Positions 9,563 through 19,924 of a stretch of DNA of 64,000 nucleotides are shown here, in pieces. The position numbers were made by a program, and so were the translations under genes. The stretch is taken from NCBI RefSeq assembly GCF_043290135.1, contig NC_134703.1, positions 109,764,005 through 109,828,004 on the forward strand, given 5' to 3'. The notes beneath the pieces were generated by a model that saw only the letters and a program-made list of their open reading frames with translations, was not told the origin of the DNA and ran no database searches. Positions within the stretch are counted from its first letter, which is position 1, and each line of letters opens with the position of its first letter. The stretch is from Rhipicephalus microplus (lineage: Eukaryota; Arthropoda; Arachnida; Ixodida; Ixodidae).

Positions 9563-11190
9563 ACATCACAGGGCTACATTGTTATTTCTGAATTCAATGA
9601 GGTTCAAACGAAGTGCTCTACTTTCTCCGACGTCCTGTAAACAGCACCTATCAGATGTATTAAAGTGGGACGTGGTGGCAACCATATCCCATATCGCTCC
9701 CATGGCGCGAACTTTTCGAGGAGGAGGATAGGAGAACACGCTGTTTCTGCCCCCCTCAATGGGAAGGCATCTCAGCGTCTGCAGGGTAATGTGGAGAGAG
9801 GAGTAATGATTGATGAATCAGAGAAAAATCATGTCCATGGCCGAGTACTGACTGACTGTAAAACATTTATTGATAGATTGACGCGGCGGGCGACAAACAC
9901 TACGCAAGTTCCCTCTTACACAAGCCGATTGGCTTCGGCTGTGCCCTTTATTTTGTTACTTGGTTTGTACCATTCCTCGAGGAATCATCATTTCGATCAT
10001 CATCAACGCTGTCATCGTAGTAGTTCTTCGAGTGGAATAACGCTTTCTTATGTTTATTTTTTTCTCAATGGTTCACGGTGCAAGAGGGCAGGTTATTTGT
10101 GCTCACGAGAACTACCACGAGCGATCGTGAGCGAGCCGTCGTCTTCGATCGAGGATCTCGAAACCGTCGCTAGAAAATGCTCGATCGACAAGACCATGCA
10201 GCGTTAGTACCACATTGCGCAACCGGTTTTTGGCGATCGCCAACCACCAAGAGCAGATGGCCACCCAACTTGGACCTGCACCGGGTGGAAGCCACGTTTA
10301 TGATCAGCGCCCTCTGCTGTGCCTTGCTGGGACAGCGGCACTGCAGCCTTCGATGAACCTCCTGGAGCACCACTGCTGCCAGGGCCAGTACTTCCATTCG
10401 ATCCAAGCTGCATTCCGGGCAACAATAGATTTTCTTTTTCACAACCGCAGGGTGGCTTTTCTCAGCGTGTCGCAAGAACACCGAGCCCAATATGACCTCG
10501 GACGAGCAACTGGCTGCACAGCAGCATGACTGATACAACTAATGAGTTCTGGGAAGGCGGTACCTTGAATTCCTCTTGATGTCCGCATATCTGCGTGCTG
10601 CGTGACCCGGTTCAAGGGGTTGCACACAGCGAAGAACACCTGCATGACGGGGTCACGCAGCCACAAATCCACCGATACGACACGCCCACGAGGTTTGAAT
10701 GGTTTAAGCGAGTGCCACTGCACTTCATGGACATGCAAGTGACAATGAATCGCAAGCGTAGAACCACCGGATGTTTGGACGACAGTATAGCCTATAAGGG
10801 TTATTTCGAATAAACGCCTATTAGCGTCATCCGTTGGCTATCACCTACCTCACCAAACGCACCGTGAAACTAGGTACATTGTGACCATAGAAACATAATC
10901 GTGATGCATGTTTCTCGCATTTAGTCGAAAGCTATGTTACGATACTTGACGTTTGCGTTGTACTGTTTGCTGGAATTTATTATAGCTATATAGCTATAAC
11001 GAACTGGCGGCTCGAGGTAAAGCCCAGAAGTTAACAGACACGAGATGGATTCCCAATCGCAAGTGACAAGCTCGCGCTGTAACCAATCGCACGCACCCAT
11101 GGTATATATGTACGGACGGGTCGTCGTTGGTGTATCAGCCTTCCATCGTTTCGGGGTTTTCGGTTCGCCAACATCGCTTCGCACTCATTA
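9563..11190 (+). pseudogene. family A copy 3 (long form)
   Basis: Near-identical inverse of copy 1. Frames: 9665-10207 (180 aa, includes KTFIDRLTRR and a HSSRNHHFDHHQRCH run), 10215-10529 (104 aa, LLEHHCCQGQYFHS) and 10595-10813 (72 aa, ends DDSIAYKGYFE). The last stop overlaps the AATAAACGCC signal at about 10809. The first frame runs longer than in copy 1 because one base differs. The breaks between frames are shared with copy 1, so the copy was already dead, or spliced, when duplicated. Confidence 0.6.
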
Positions 11191-12047
11191 GTTTTTTTCT
11201 TGTTCATCTACTTGGTTGTTCTTGTAGGGCGCTTGTAATTAAATGAGATGTGTACCCCCCACCACGTATTGACGATACACTAGATCGGCTGCGATGCGCA
11301 AAGTTTTTCCCCTTCTTGGATCTGAAAAGCCGTATTTCGCAAACAGAGGTCGACGAGCGTGACCGTGACAAAACGACATTCGTAGCACCAGATGGCCTCT
11401 ATGAATTCAAAGCGCTTCCATTCAGCCTCTGTTCCGCGCCAGCGACGTTCCAGCGAAAAAGGTACACTGTCCTCGCTGGATATACATGGAAATCATGCCT
11501 AGTGTATTTGGATGACGTGGTGTTATTCTCTACAACGCTTCACTAACATCTATAGTTACTACACACAGTATTGGAAGCCATCCGGTCTGCAAACTTCACA
11601 ATTAAACCCGAAAAATTCCACTTCGGCTTCGAAAACCTGCGAATCCTTGGCCATGTCATTAGTTGTGACGGCGTTCATCCGGATCCCGAAACGACAGCCG
11701 ATCTTCAGAGGTTCCCGAAACCCAGAGACAAAAAGTCAGTGCATAAACTTTTGGGTTTGTGGAAATCTTCTCAAATATAGCGGAGCCTCTTACACCACTA
11801 ACAAAAGACGACGTGCCGTTCGGATGGGGGAACCAACAACGGAAAGCTTTTGATGAATCAGGAAAAAGGCTACAGGATTCCCCAATACTTGCCCATTTCG
11901 ATGAGACAGCCGACACTGTGGTTTATACCGATGCCAACAATGTCGGCCTTGGCGCCATCCTGGTCCAGCGGCAAATTGGTCAAGAGAGAGTGTTAGCCAT
12001 TGCCAGCCGCGAACTCTGAAAAGCTGAGACAAACTACAGTGCGACTG
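9563..12047. repeat. IR2 right arm
   Basis: Inverted copy of 2830-5315. The outer end at 9563 abuts the end of the 7760-9548 block after about 15 bp. The inner homology ends at 12047, but Gypsy pol continues here to about 13060, so this arm has the longer Gypsy piece. Confidence 0.92.
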
Positions 12048-13060
12048 AAAATGTGCGCTTCGCAGTCATTTGGGCAATAAAAACGTTTCGACTCTATTTT
12101 AATGGGAGACTGTTCAGAGCGTTCAGAAACCATCATGCTCTAGGTTGGCTGGCAAATCTGAAGAATCCGTCAGGTCGACTAGCAAGATGGAGCCTTAGGA
12201 TGCAGGAGTATGACATTACTGTCATATACAAATCTAGAAGAAAACACAACAATTCCTACCACCTTTCGCGCTTCTTCTCAATCCAAGTGTAACTGAATGA
12301 ATTACTTCCCGTTTCTAGGCGTTGTCGATGCATCCAAAATCGCTCAACAACAACTAGAAGACCCGGATTTGCTGGCGCCTATACAACACCTGCAGGGTCT
12401 CGACGTTGAAGTCCCTCGCATATTCTCCAGAGGGCTCTCCACGTTCTGTCTTCGAGGAAGTGTCCCTTACAGAGGGAACTTCAAAACTAACGGTGGAACT
12501 TTTTTACTAGTAGTACCTACAGCCATGCGAGAGGAAATTCTACGTGCATGTCATGACGAGCCAACATCTGGACACATGGGTGCGAACCGAACATTCGCCA
12601 GGATTTGCCGGAAGTACCATTGGCCCAAGTTGCTCGCTTCAGTGTCGCGTTACGTGAACTCTTGTCATTTCATCCGCAAAACAAGTCGGCCGTCTCCAGG
12701 CAATAGACCCTCCCGATGCCCCATTCCAACAAGAGGCATGGACTTCCTAGGACCTTTCCCGACATCGTGTGCAGGCTACTAGAAGTGGCTAGTCGTAACC
12801 ACGGACTACCTGACCCATTATGCTGAGACTGACTCTCAGTAACGTATAACAACTGCAGAAGTGGCCAAATTCTTTGTGAACAACATAGTCTTCAGATGTG
12901 GTGCGCCCATTGTCGTTATCACGGATCGAGCGGCGCAATTACGGCCGACCCAGTGAAATGCCTGATACGAATGAAAAATACCGGTCACCGAAGAACAACG
13001 GCGTATCACCCTCCGTCAAATGGCTTAACCGAACGCCTAAAAAAACTCTAATTGACAAGC
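11232..13060 (+). pseudogene. Gypsy (Ty3) pol, truncated and broken
   Basis: A degenerate Ty3/Gypsy polyprotein segment in several frames. Reverse transcriptase at 11250-11545 has FLDLKSRISQ, LPFSLCSAPATFQR and the YLDD box near 11505. The RT thumb is at 11571-11780, in a shifted frame. RNase H at 11759-12290 has VVYTDANNVGLGAIL and ALGWLANLKNPSGRLARW. Integrase begins at 12297: a zinc finger with CHDEPTSGHMGANRTFARIC, whose second CxxC cysteine is lost (SCHFIRKT), then core pieces VVTTDYL and VVITDRAAQ. Several in-frame stops (12018, 12780, 12840 and on) and no LTRs, gag or env are seen. The 5' end at about 11232 sits in the family A 3' flank. Confidence 0.92.
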
Positions 13061-13139
13061 GATCAGTGTAGATCGATGTTGAATATAGACAGCGGGATTA
13101 TATACACCTCATAACATTCGAATACAATACAGTCGTTCA

Positions 13140-13640
13140 AAAAAAAAACGGCAGCATATCCACGGAGTGAATGATGGAGAGTGGGGCGAAGAATTCGTCC
13201 GTCCATTCGTTCTTGCTTTCGTCCGTCCATGCGTCCGTCTGTGTGACCGTCCATGCGTCCATCAGCCCATCCGTGCGTGCGTCTGTTCGTGCGTCCGTTC
13301 CTGCGTTCGTCCATACAGCCACCCCTGCGTCCATTCATGCGTCCATCCACGCATCTGTCTATGTGTCCGTTCGTCCATCTATTCAACACTCCAAGTACCA
13401 CCATCTCGAATCTTTTCATCATATATTCCCCATATTGAAGCACCGCCATCTAGCGGATATTCCAAGGACTAAACGAGAGGTGGCACACGCACACTTTCTT
13501 ACGGCTTGCGTTTTGGGTTCACTTCCCACCTTTAACCACCTCGAGTTCATGGTATGTACTAGTTCACTGTATTCATGGCACTGCGACCGAACGCTCGCTA
13601 AACCTTTCGAAAAACGCCCAGCGAGTATGACGTAGCAAAC
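13140..13640. repeat. microsatellite-bearing dispersed element, copy 1
   Basis: Starts 'gcatatccacggagtgaatg' and continues after the microsatellite with 'aagtaccaccatct', 'ttccaaggactaaacgag' and 'cggcttgcg..ttcatgg'. The same left edge, internal simple repeat and right side occur at 50800-51240 and, inverted, at 26640-27160, but with CAGA/GCAG instead of CGTCC-type repeats. The simple repeat appears to be an intrinsic, fast-changing core of the element. Confidence 0.7.
13196..13385 (+). repeat. degenerate (CGTCCATG)-type microsatellite
   Basis: Repeated 'gtccgtccatgcgtccgtc'. All three frames on each strand stay open because of this and give spurious Arg/Pro/Cys/Ser or Asp/Gly/Arg-rich ORFs. 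Confidence 0.9.
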
Positions 13641-13945
13641 TTTTTCAGTCAGATAGTGCTCAATGTACTTGCCAATGGCTGCTAATGGGAAATGAGAGGC
13701 GGAGAATTCGGCTTTTACTTTCTTACGGCTTGCGCTTCGTATCTACTTCCCATTTTTAACCACCTCGAGTTCATTCATGGTATATAAAGGTTCATTGTAT
13801 TCATGGCACTGCGGCTCAACGCTCGCTAAACCGTTCTAAAGCTAAGGAGGTTACACCCAGTGAGTATAACGTAGCAACCCTTTCTTGTTCGATAGCGCTG
13901 AATGTACATGCCAATGGCTGGTAATGGTGATCGCAGCCTGCGCGT
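13493..13945 (+). repeat. ~225-bp tandem duplication
   Basis: 'actttcttacggcttgcg' at 13493 recurs at 13717, followed in both by 'ccacctcgagttcat', 'attcatggcactgcg', 'cgctcgctaaacc' and 'gccaatggctg'. The two copies differ by substitutions and short indels. Confidence 0.85.
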
Positions 13946-14015
13946 TAACTAAAAGCCGAATGCTTCTGTCTCTCACTCCTTATTAGCAGCCATTGACATG
14001 TACATTGAACACTAT
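13653..14015. repeat. foldback with ~66-bp inverted arms
   Basis: 13653-13718 ('atagtgctcaatgtac' to 'aattcggctttta') pairs as an imperfect reverse complement with 13949-14015 ('ctaaaagccgaa' to 'tacattgaacactat'), spacer about 230 bp. One arm lies within the tandem duplication. The arms could be the ends of a non-autonomous element. Confidence 0.8.
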
Positions 14016-14670
14016 TTTTTATTGTTCAACAACGCACAGAAGAAGTCTCTCACCGGCACCACCTTGGAGGTCAAAATGTTATATTTGTTACATACTACAG
14101 GGGAGGAACGGGTGCCGCTATAAAGAGCTTTGCCCCTAAAAAAACCCCACGTTGCCCCTTTCATACTAGTATTCGGCCGAACAGTAACCACCCCACTGGA
14201 TGCCATGCTACTACTACGGGACGAAAGCAGCTATACACCTGACTTAGAGGACTTCTTGCATAGAGCCGAAGGAGCACGAGAAATGGCAAGGATCTGAATA
14301 CGCTTCCGACAGTGCGTCGGTTCTAGTCGGTACAACAAGCGACGCAGTGGTACACTTTGTCAGTCTAGTTAAAAAGTGTAGATATGGATCCAAGTGCGCG
14401 AAAAGATTCTTTGCCGATACTACGACCCTTACAAAGTATTTCACCGAATCAGCGATGTCAATTATTGAAGTCAGATCTGATGGACACAAGAGCTCAAGAC
14501 GCCGCAATCCCGCGGAAGCGGTACACGTATACACGGCGACAACTTTTTTCGGCAGCGCAACCAAGGCTACGAAGCCGAACCACGCCCTTTCTTATTAAGC
14601 TTCTGCATGTATTCCACTAACGCTTACTTTGGTATGCTGCGTAGCATAATAGAGAATATAAAAAAATTGG
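14016..14670. other. unassigned sequence
   Basis: Includes 'aagagctttgcccctaaaa', similar to 'aaggagttcgcccctaaaa' at 26505 and its inverse at 51360, suggesting another small repeat end. Three overlapping 78-106 aa frames at 14244-14620 lack a partner copy and have no recognisable domain, so I do not call them. Confidence 0.45.
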
Positions 14671-14679
14671 CAGTACCCA

Positions 14680-16315
14680 CTTACAGGGGTAATCGATGAT
14701 GTGCGAAGCACGAATGAGAAATGTTTATATGTCACTTTAAAATCAGCACAACGTTACGAGGTGGAGGTAAATGATGCCTTACATGACTTTTGTGACACGA
14801 TTTCATGTTTCTATGTGGCGTTTACCTTCATCTTCTATTCACGTCACGTGCTTCCAAATTTAGTATATGTGGAGCTAGCGAAACGGCAGCGAGCATGCTA
14901 TTAGCGTGTTATGTTGTCAAGTTCTTACATGACAGGCGTGTCAGCATTATCATGTTTGCACCAGTCATATATTTAGTCATCCACTGACGTCAAGTGACAC
15001 CAAATTTTGTATATGTGGAGCTAGCAAAATAGTCACTAGCGCATCAGAAAGCGCCCAATATGCTCCAATGTAGCGCTGACGGGCCCATGCTGGTCACACT
15101 GGTCACAGCGACGCTACGTTAGTAAAACGCGAGCACTCTAGACTCTTAAGCCAGGCGCGACCAGCGTCCGTCGGCGCAGCCTGACGGCAACCGGCGCGAC
15201 ATGTGACATGCTGCTTTCCGCGCCAATGCGTTGCTCAAACACTGAGTCTACCCCTTTTCGTGACGGAGGGACGCCGAACGTGTTGGAATGCGCATGCGTG
15301 ACAGCAACACAGCGCGGCTGCGCCTGCGAGTATATGGTAGGACCGGCATCTGGCGTGGCAACGCCGGCAAGGCACGAATAATGAGTGCCGGGGAGCACAT
15401 TCCCCGCGTCACGTCGAAATGTAATGGCACCTTGACTGTGCGTTGTCGTCATGGTCTCACAAGGCACACATCTCATGATTATCATCTTTTCATCAGTCGC
15501 ATACCTTTGTCATTCATTTGCGTCACGTAATACCAAATTGGCATATGTGAACTTTGGGGAAAGGCCACGAGCGCATCATCACTATGGCATCCAGTCATGT
15601 TGTTAGATGACACGCATGTCGTGATTATCACGTTTGGATGTGTCGTCTATCTCTGTCGTCCTTTCGTGTCACGTAATACCGAGCTTGGCACATGTTAAGT
15701 CAGCAAAACGGTGGAGAGCGCATCATGAGCGTAGCATATACTGATGTTGTTACATGACATGCATCTCAAGTTTATAATGTTTGCACCAGTATCATACCTT
15801 CGTCATACATTCACGTCCCGTAACACCAAAATTGGTATAATTGAAGCTACCGAGACGGCCGCCAGCGCATCATGGGTGTGGCATGTGGACATGTTGTTAC
15901 ATGACACGCCTCTCATGATTATCACGTTTGCACCAGCCACATACATTCGCCATCCATTCACGTACTGTAATACTAATTTGGGTATATGTGACGCTAGTGA
16001 AACGGCCGCAAGCGCATAATGAGCGCGGAATGTAGTCTTGTTATTACATGACACGCAAGTCATGATTTCCATGTTAGGGTCTGTCGCTTGTGTTCGCCAT
16101 GTAATCTTGCCATACCATGCCAGTTTTGCAACATGCCCAGTGAGCGAAACCACCGCAAGAGCTGTAGAACTATGAATGTTAAATCATGACATTCATAATA
16201 TACATGTAATATTTTCATTTTATGACGAGTCAAATATATTTTTCATACAGTCATGTTATGCCATGCCAAATTTGGTGTGGATACAATTCTCGAAACGGCC
16301 AGGAGAGCTAAAAGT
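14680..16315 (+). repeat. ~147-bp tandem satellite array, copy 1
   Basis: Monomers contain 'tatgtggagctagcgaaacgg', 'catgacacgc', 'catgattatcacgtttg' and 'cgtcatccattcacgtcacg'. The 'ggagctagc' landmark falls at 14871, 15017, then 15549, 15695, 15843, 15990 and about 16138, a spacing of 146-148 bp. A GC-rich non-repeat island (15070-15480) interrupts the array. Monomers are strongly diverged. It ends next to a (GATA)n tract. Confidence 0.85.
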
Positions 16316-16325
16316 CGTTGGTGGT

Positions 16326-16375
<50 letters not shown>
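16326..16375 (+). repeat. (GATA)n microsatellite
   Basis: About 12 GATA units directly at the end of the satellite array. The equivalent tracts at 42323-42533 and 62588-62834 are longer and contain a GACA core. Confidence 0.97.
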
Positions 16376-17480
16376 CGCCAAAGGCTGCTAAAAAATGCTG
16401 CGCATTTAAAAAGAAAAGATGTCAATATTATGTTAAAGATTGTTCTCGTAAAAATTAAGAAGCAGCACCCATGTCAGATTTTCATTATTTCCTGTTTCTT
16501 GTTTTCTGATTTTCTGGTGACATTGCACCTTTTCCCTGTTTCAGTAAACAACGATAGCGTCGCTCGCTTCCAACATGATCACATCGAAGCTACAAGCTGT
16601 TCGTCATGTGAAGTCAATGAGCAGGTAAAAACGAAGATAGTGGCGCGTCGAGAAATATTTTGTGTTCCGCCCATGCAATCACCGAGTATTTTTGTGCAAG
16701 TGATATCATCAGCGGAAGTGGGACTATAATCGCTATAGCCGCCTTGGAAGTGACGCTGGAGACCTTCCAGTTTTCAGCAAAACCAGCTGCTTAGAAGAAA
16801 AAGTGCGATTTGAAGCCTCACGATTTGAAACCAATGACCTTTTTCTAAATCACGTTGCATACTTGGTTCGTTTTTCGTCTGCCTAATATTATTGATACGA
16901 TAATGCTGAATATGGCGTACCGTAACACCACTCCCGTTGGTGTCTACGGAGGTATAGTCGTTCCTCGCGTTCCTCGCGCTAAACAGCGTTCTTGGGCGAG
17001 TAAAGACTGCGTTCCACCAACTTCAACTTACGAATGTCAGACGTCTAGTCATAACCGATCAGTGTCAAGATTACTGTTTCTCATGGCTGCCTTCGCGTTC
17101 CTTAAAAAATAACGTGTGACTACAGCACATTCTTGCGTCTCTAAAAGAAGGAAAACAACGATGCGGACCAAGTATGCACTGACATTTACAAAATAATTCT
17201 TTGGCTTTGCGCTGTTGCAATCGCCAAGTATCTGCTCGGTTGAACCTTTCTTTTTTCCGAAATAAATCGCAAAGCTCGAAGAAGGTTCTTGTTTTGAACG
17301 ATTTATTTGCATCGTGTTCGGGCCAAAAAGTTTATGTTGGAAGCGCTATCGAAACCGAAACCAAAACCGCATGAAAACAGATTACTTGGCGTATTAACAT
17401 ATGTACAGAAGCTCCGCCCATGTAGCTTTGGCTGTACTGCCACAGATATTTGTCGCCGAGTATAGTCCGCATGAAGCCCT
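16376..17480 (+). other. conserved flank of satellite composite, no gene
   Basis: 'cgccaaaggctgctaaaaaatgctg' to 'gtggcgcgtcgagaaata' and 'gatatcatcagcggaag' matches 42535-42945 directly and 62585-61500 inverted. Open frames are not conserved in all copies. It appears to be non-coding sequence of the composite repeat plus IR3 unique sequence. Confidence 0.65.
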
Positions 17481-17481
17481 A

Positions 17482-17718
17482 TCATGACAGATCGGCGCAA
17501 AACGAGTGAGAGTGCACATGCATTCTTTCATTGTTCCAAGCATCATGACGATGCATCTGAGGAGCACGAGCACCATGCACGAGCACCATGCAGGTCAGAC
17601 CCGGCTGGCATGCGCCACGTGCTCCTGCGCTCTGTCTGCGAAGAAGAGGAAGACAGTTATATCTGCAGAATTCTACTAATCGGACTTCAACGACCGTAGC
17701 CATTTGACTCGTGGGCAC
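17482..17718 (-). CDS. unrecognised ORF ending MHRHDAWNN...
   Basis: A 78-aa minus-strand frame. Its last ~28 residues (APQMHRHDAWNNERMHVHS, then HSFCADLS and a TGA stop) match a 57-aa plus-strand ORF at 61255-61428 in the other arm, which carries about 19 extra residues just upstream. A 'RHDAWNNG' motif also ends the unit E ORF at 56301-56600, so the two may be related. No known domain. The high His content in the tail is the only striking property. Confidence 0.35.
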   Translation of the reverse strand: MPTSQMATVVEVRLVEFCRYNCLPLLRRQSAGARGACQPGLTCMVLVHGARAPQMHRHDAWNNERMHVHSHSFCADLS

Positions 17719-17739
17719 AAGTTGACTCTAATAAATAGG

Positions 17740-18645
17740 CTTTTTTTAGTTTACTGTCTGCCTCCGCATCGCTACAGTATCTTCATCTGTCCCTGTTTTC
17801 ACTCTGCGCTACCTGGTTTTTGGGTTAGTTGTTTCTTCTTCTACTTTTTGGCATCTAAATTGCCCGAGAGAAGGCGACGCGTGTCCACGTGCTCTAGCGC
17901 GAGCGAGCTGAGCGGGCTGCCATTATAAATTGTGAAGTGTTCGAAAAAACAAGACCCTGAAAGAAGACGTGCTGTGTTCCCACCTACCTCGTAAAACCTC
18001 TGTTCAGCAGTGCCCCAGTGCGTGGTCTGGATGGCCACACAAGACCGAACAAGACCGGGCACGACTCGACGCTCTAAAACCAGTGACCACCACCGACGCC
18101 ACGTTGTCATACCGCCAACATTACTTGCCACGGCAGGACTGCCACCTCCGGTGGAGACCATGGTGCACTGCTTCGGTGGCCAGTACTCCAATGCCATCTT
18201 TACTGCACTTGCCACTACAGCTGAGCCTGTTCAGAAACACGACATGATACCTTCCAAGCTACCAAAATTCCGCTACGACATCGAGTGGGAAGCGGCATGG
18301 GACGAGCAGCTGGTGACACTCTGTCTCCCAACGCACTGCGCGCCACTGCAACTGCTCCAGGATCGTCTGGCGGCATCTTGGCGTGCTTATGACGTTGCGT
18401 CCTCGTACTGCGTGACCTCGCCCGAGGAGTTGTTCCTTTAGGAAGGTAACATGGACGGCGGGGTCATGCAACAACGTCACCACTCAAGTACGCCATCCTG
18501 GCTGGAGCAGCAAGGTCCAGGTGCATCCTGCATCGGTGCAGTTTGTGAATCAGCCTGTCGTGTACGGTGGCCCGAAAAAGGCAACGTCAAAGAAATATAA
18601 ATGAATGTATTAAAAATAAACGCTTATTGAAGGTATGTGTTGCCT
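17740..18645 (+). pseudogene. family B copy 1, related to family A
   Basis: Carries the same style of coding tail as family A followed by AATAAACGCTTATTG at about 18616. The frame 18010-18441 (143 aa) is open and ends with a TAG after PEELFL; the partner at 60366-60857 reads through that point. Shared with family A in the same register: GGQYSNAI (compare QGQYFHSI) and DEQLVTL (compare DEQLAAL), and DNA around 'gacgagcagctgg' and 'tactgcgtgacc'. The 5' part is less clear. I infer one unknown gene superfamily with A and B subfamilies. Confidence 0.5.
18010..18441 (+). CDS. unrecognised ORF of family B, copy 1
   Basis: 143 aa, Arg/Pro-rich at first, then VETMVHCFGGQYSNAIFTAL, KLPKFRYDIEWEAAWDEQL and LQLLQDRLAASWRAYD. 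No signal peptide or membrane span. Compared with the inverted partner I count about 15 replacement and 8 silent changes over some 100 codons and no indel, so constraint is weak but the frame is kept. Could be a decaying gene or a terminal exon. Confidence 0.4.
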   Translation: MPQCVVWMATQDRTRPGTTRRSKTSDHHRRHVVIPPTLLATAGLPPPVETMVHCFGGQYSNAIFTALATTAEPVQKHDMIPSKLPKFRYDIEWEAAWDEQLVTLCLPTHCAPLQLLQDRLAASWRAYDVASSYCVTSPEELFL

Positions 18646-18890
18646 TCGAGTTTTTTTTATGAGTATTGAGTGCCGATTCAGTCCAATACCATCAAATATT
18701 GGCATCATCTTCCAGACAGGTAGTTTATGCACTTTACGCCGAAATGTTGCGCCAAAACATTTTCTTTATGAAGGTGTTCAGGTTTGACCACTCATGACCT
18801 GCGAAACCTACGTCTCCAAAGTGTTCAACGGCTGATTTTCTCCTTGAATATTACGCTGGCTTTGAAGCCAGTATCTTCGATTGGTTTCAT
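18646..18890. other. unassigned sequence
   Basis: Ordinary sequence shared with 60235-60005 in the other arm. Nothing recognisable. Confidence 0.5.
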
Positions 18891-18894
18891 TATG

Positions 18895-19060
18895 TATTTA
18901 CATAACTGTTGAATTTAATGTCCCGGTATCACTATATGAATATGAAAGACGCCGTAATGAAGGGCTACGCAAATTTTCACCACCTGGGGGTTTTGAACGT
19001 GCACTTAAATCTAAGCACACAAGTCTCAAGCAGTTGCACCTCAATTTGTTCGTGCTGCAG
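18895..19060 (+). repeat. Ruka-like SINE
   Basis: 'gaatttaatgtcccggtatc', 'gaaagacgccgtaatgaagg', 'caccacctgggggttttgaacgtgcac' and 'aaatctaagcacac' follow SINE order. Partner 59825-59990 is inverted in the other IR3 arm. Confidence 0.8.
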
Positions 19061-19466
19061 CCTTGAATATAAGACTCATACTCACAAGGGTGATCAGCCG
19101 CACCATAATTTACTACGTAGATACGCATTATTAGAGTTCAAAACAATAACACAAAATGACATATAGAAGGACGTGTGAACTTATAACTCATACAATGTAT
19201 GTTTTATTTTGGGAAAAAGAAAAGACAGAAAAAATTGATAACTAACCTTTTATAGCTTTGGCTGATAGTACTGCCATCTACAAAAATGATGGTGATAAGA
19301 ATCTCATACATATTTTTCTGGACAGATATCTTGTGTTTGGGCTTTAAAACAGTAGAGCTTAAAGCCATTAAGGGGATAGGCCAAGGATTTATAATTTCTA
19401 ATTTAGCAGGTAACTTGAACAATGTTGAGTAAAAAAGAAAAAAAAATAAATGAATAAAAAGAAGTA
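19061..19466. other. AT-rich unassigned sequence
   Basis: Shared with the other arm (59415-59824). No gene; the minus-strand frame 19204-19422 is not kept in the partner. Confidence 0.5.
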
Positions 19467-19600
19467 ATGATTGATTAATATCTTGCGTTTAACCTCCGAA
19501 AACCGCCTTTTGGTTTAAAAGACGCCGTATTGGAAGGTTCCGGAAAATTGACCACCTGTAGGTCTTTTAGTAGGTCTTTATTTGGTCATTATTGCTCCTG
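19467..19600 (+). repeat. Ruka-like SINE fragment
   Basis: 'attgattaatatc', 'gtttaacctccgaaaaccgcc', 'aaagacgccgtattggaagg' and 'aaaattgaccacctg'. Partner 59311-59412, inverted. Confidence 0.7.
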
Positions 19601-19920
19601 TAAGTCCCGATATTCATACCAGCGTCACGCATGTGACGCTGTCAAAGCAGCGCTTTCAAACAAGAAAGAGACGTTCATGAGAAAGTTCTTCCGTCACGCG
19701 TGGAACGTCTCTCTTCATGGGATACGACAAAAAGTACCCGATTCTTTATACTTACAACGATACTGTGACCATTGTTTCTTTCCGTGCGTATGCGCCCTAT
19801 ATAGCTGACACATTCTGTCTAACTCTGTGGTCTTAATGCATCGTGCGCATTGAAGGCATCGAGGAAAACATTTATTGAAAGTGTTGTAATAATAAGATAT
19901 GTGACTATTCATTGCATAAC
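19601..19920. other. unassigned sequence in IR3
   Basis: The 92-aa frame 19530-19808 overlaps the SINE and has a 112-aa counterpart at 59070-59408, including VPDSLYLQRYCDH in both. Because it starts inside SINE sequence and has no known domain I treat it as chance conservation between recent copies. Confidence 0.4.
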
Positions 19921-19924
19921 GTCC

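Noticed and set aside
11232..13060. Gypsy element as an intact or infectious endogenous retrovirus
   Set aside because: No LTR, gag or env, multiple stops and shifts, and a lost zinc-finger cysteine in integrase. It is a dead fragment.
14680..16315. Regularly spaced repeats as a CRISPR array
   Set aside because: The whole 147-bp unit repeats with no unique spacers, and the genome is eukaryotic.
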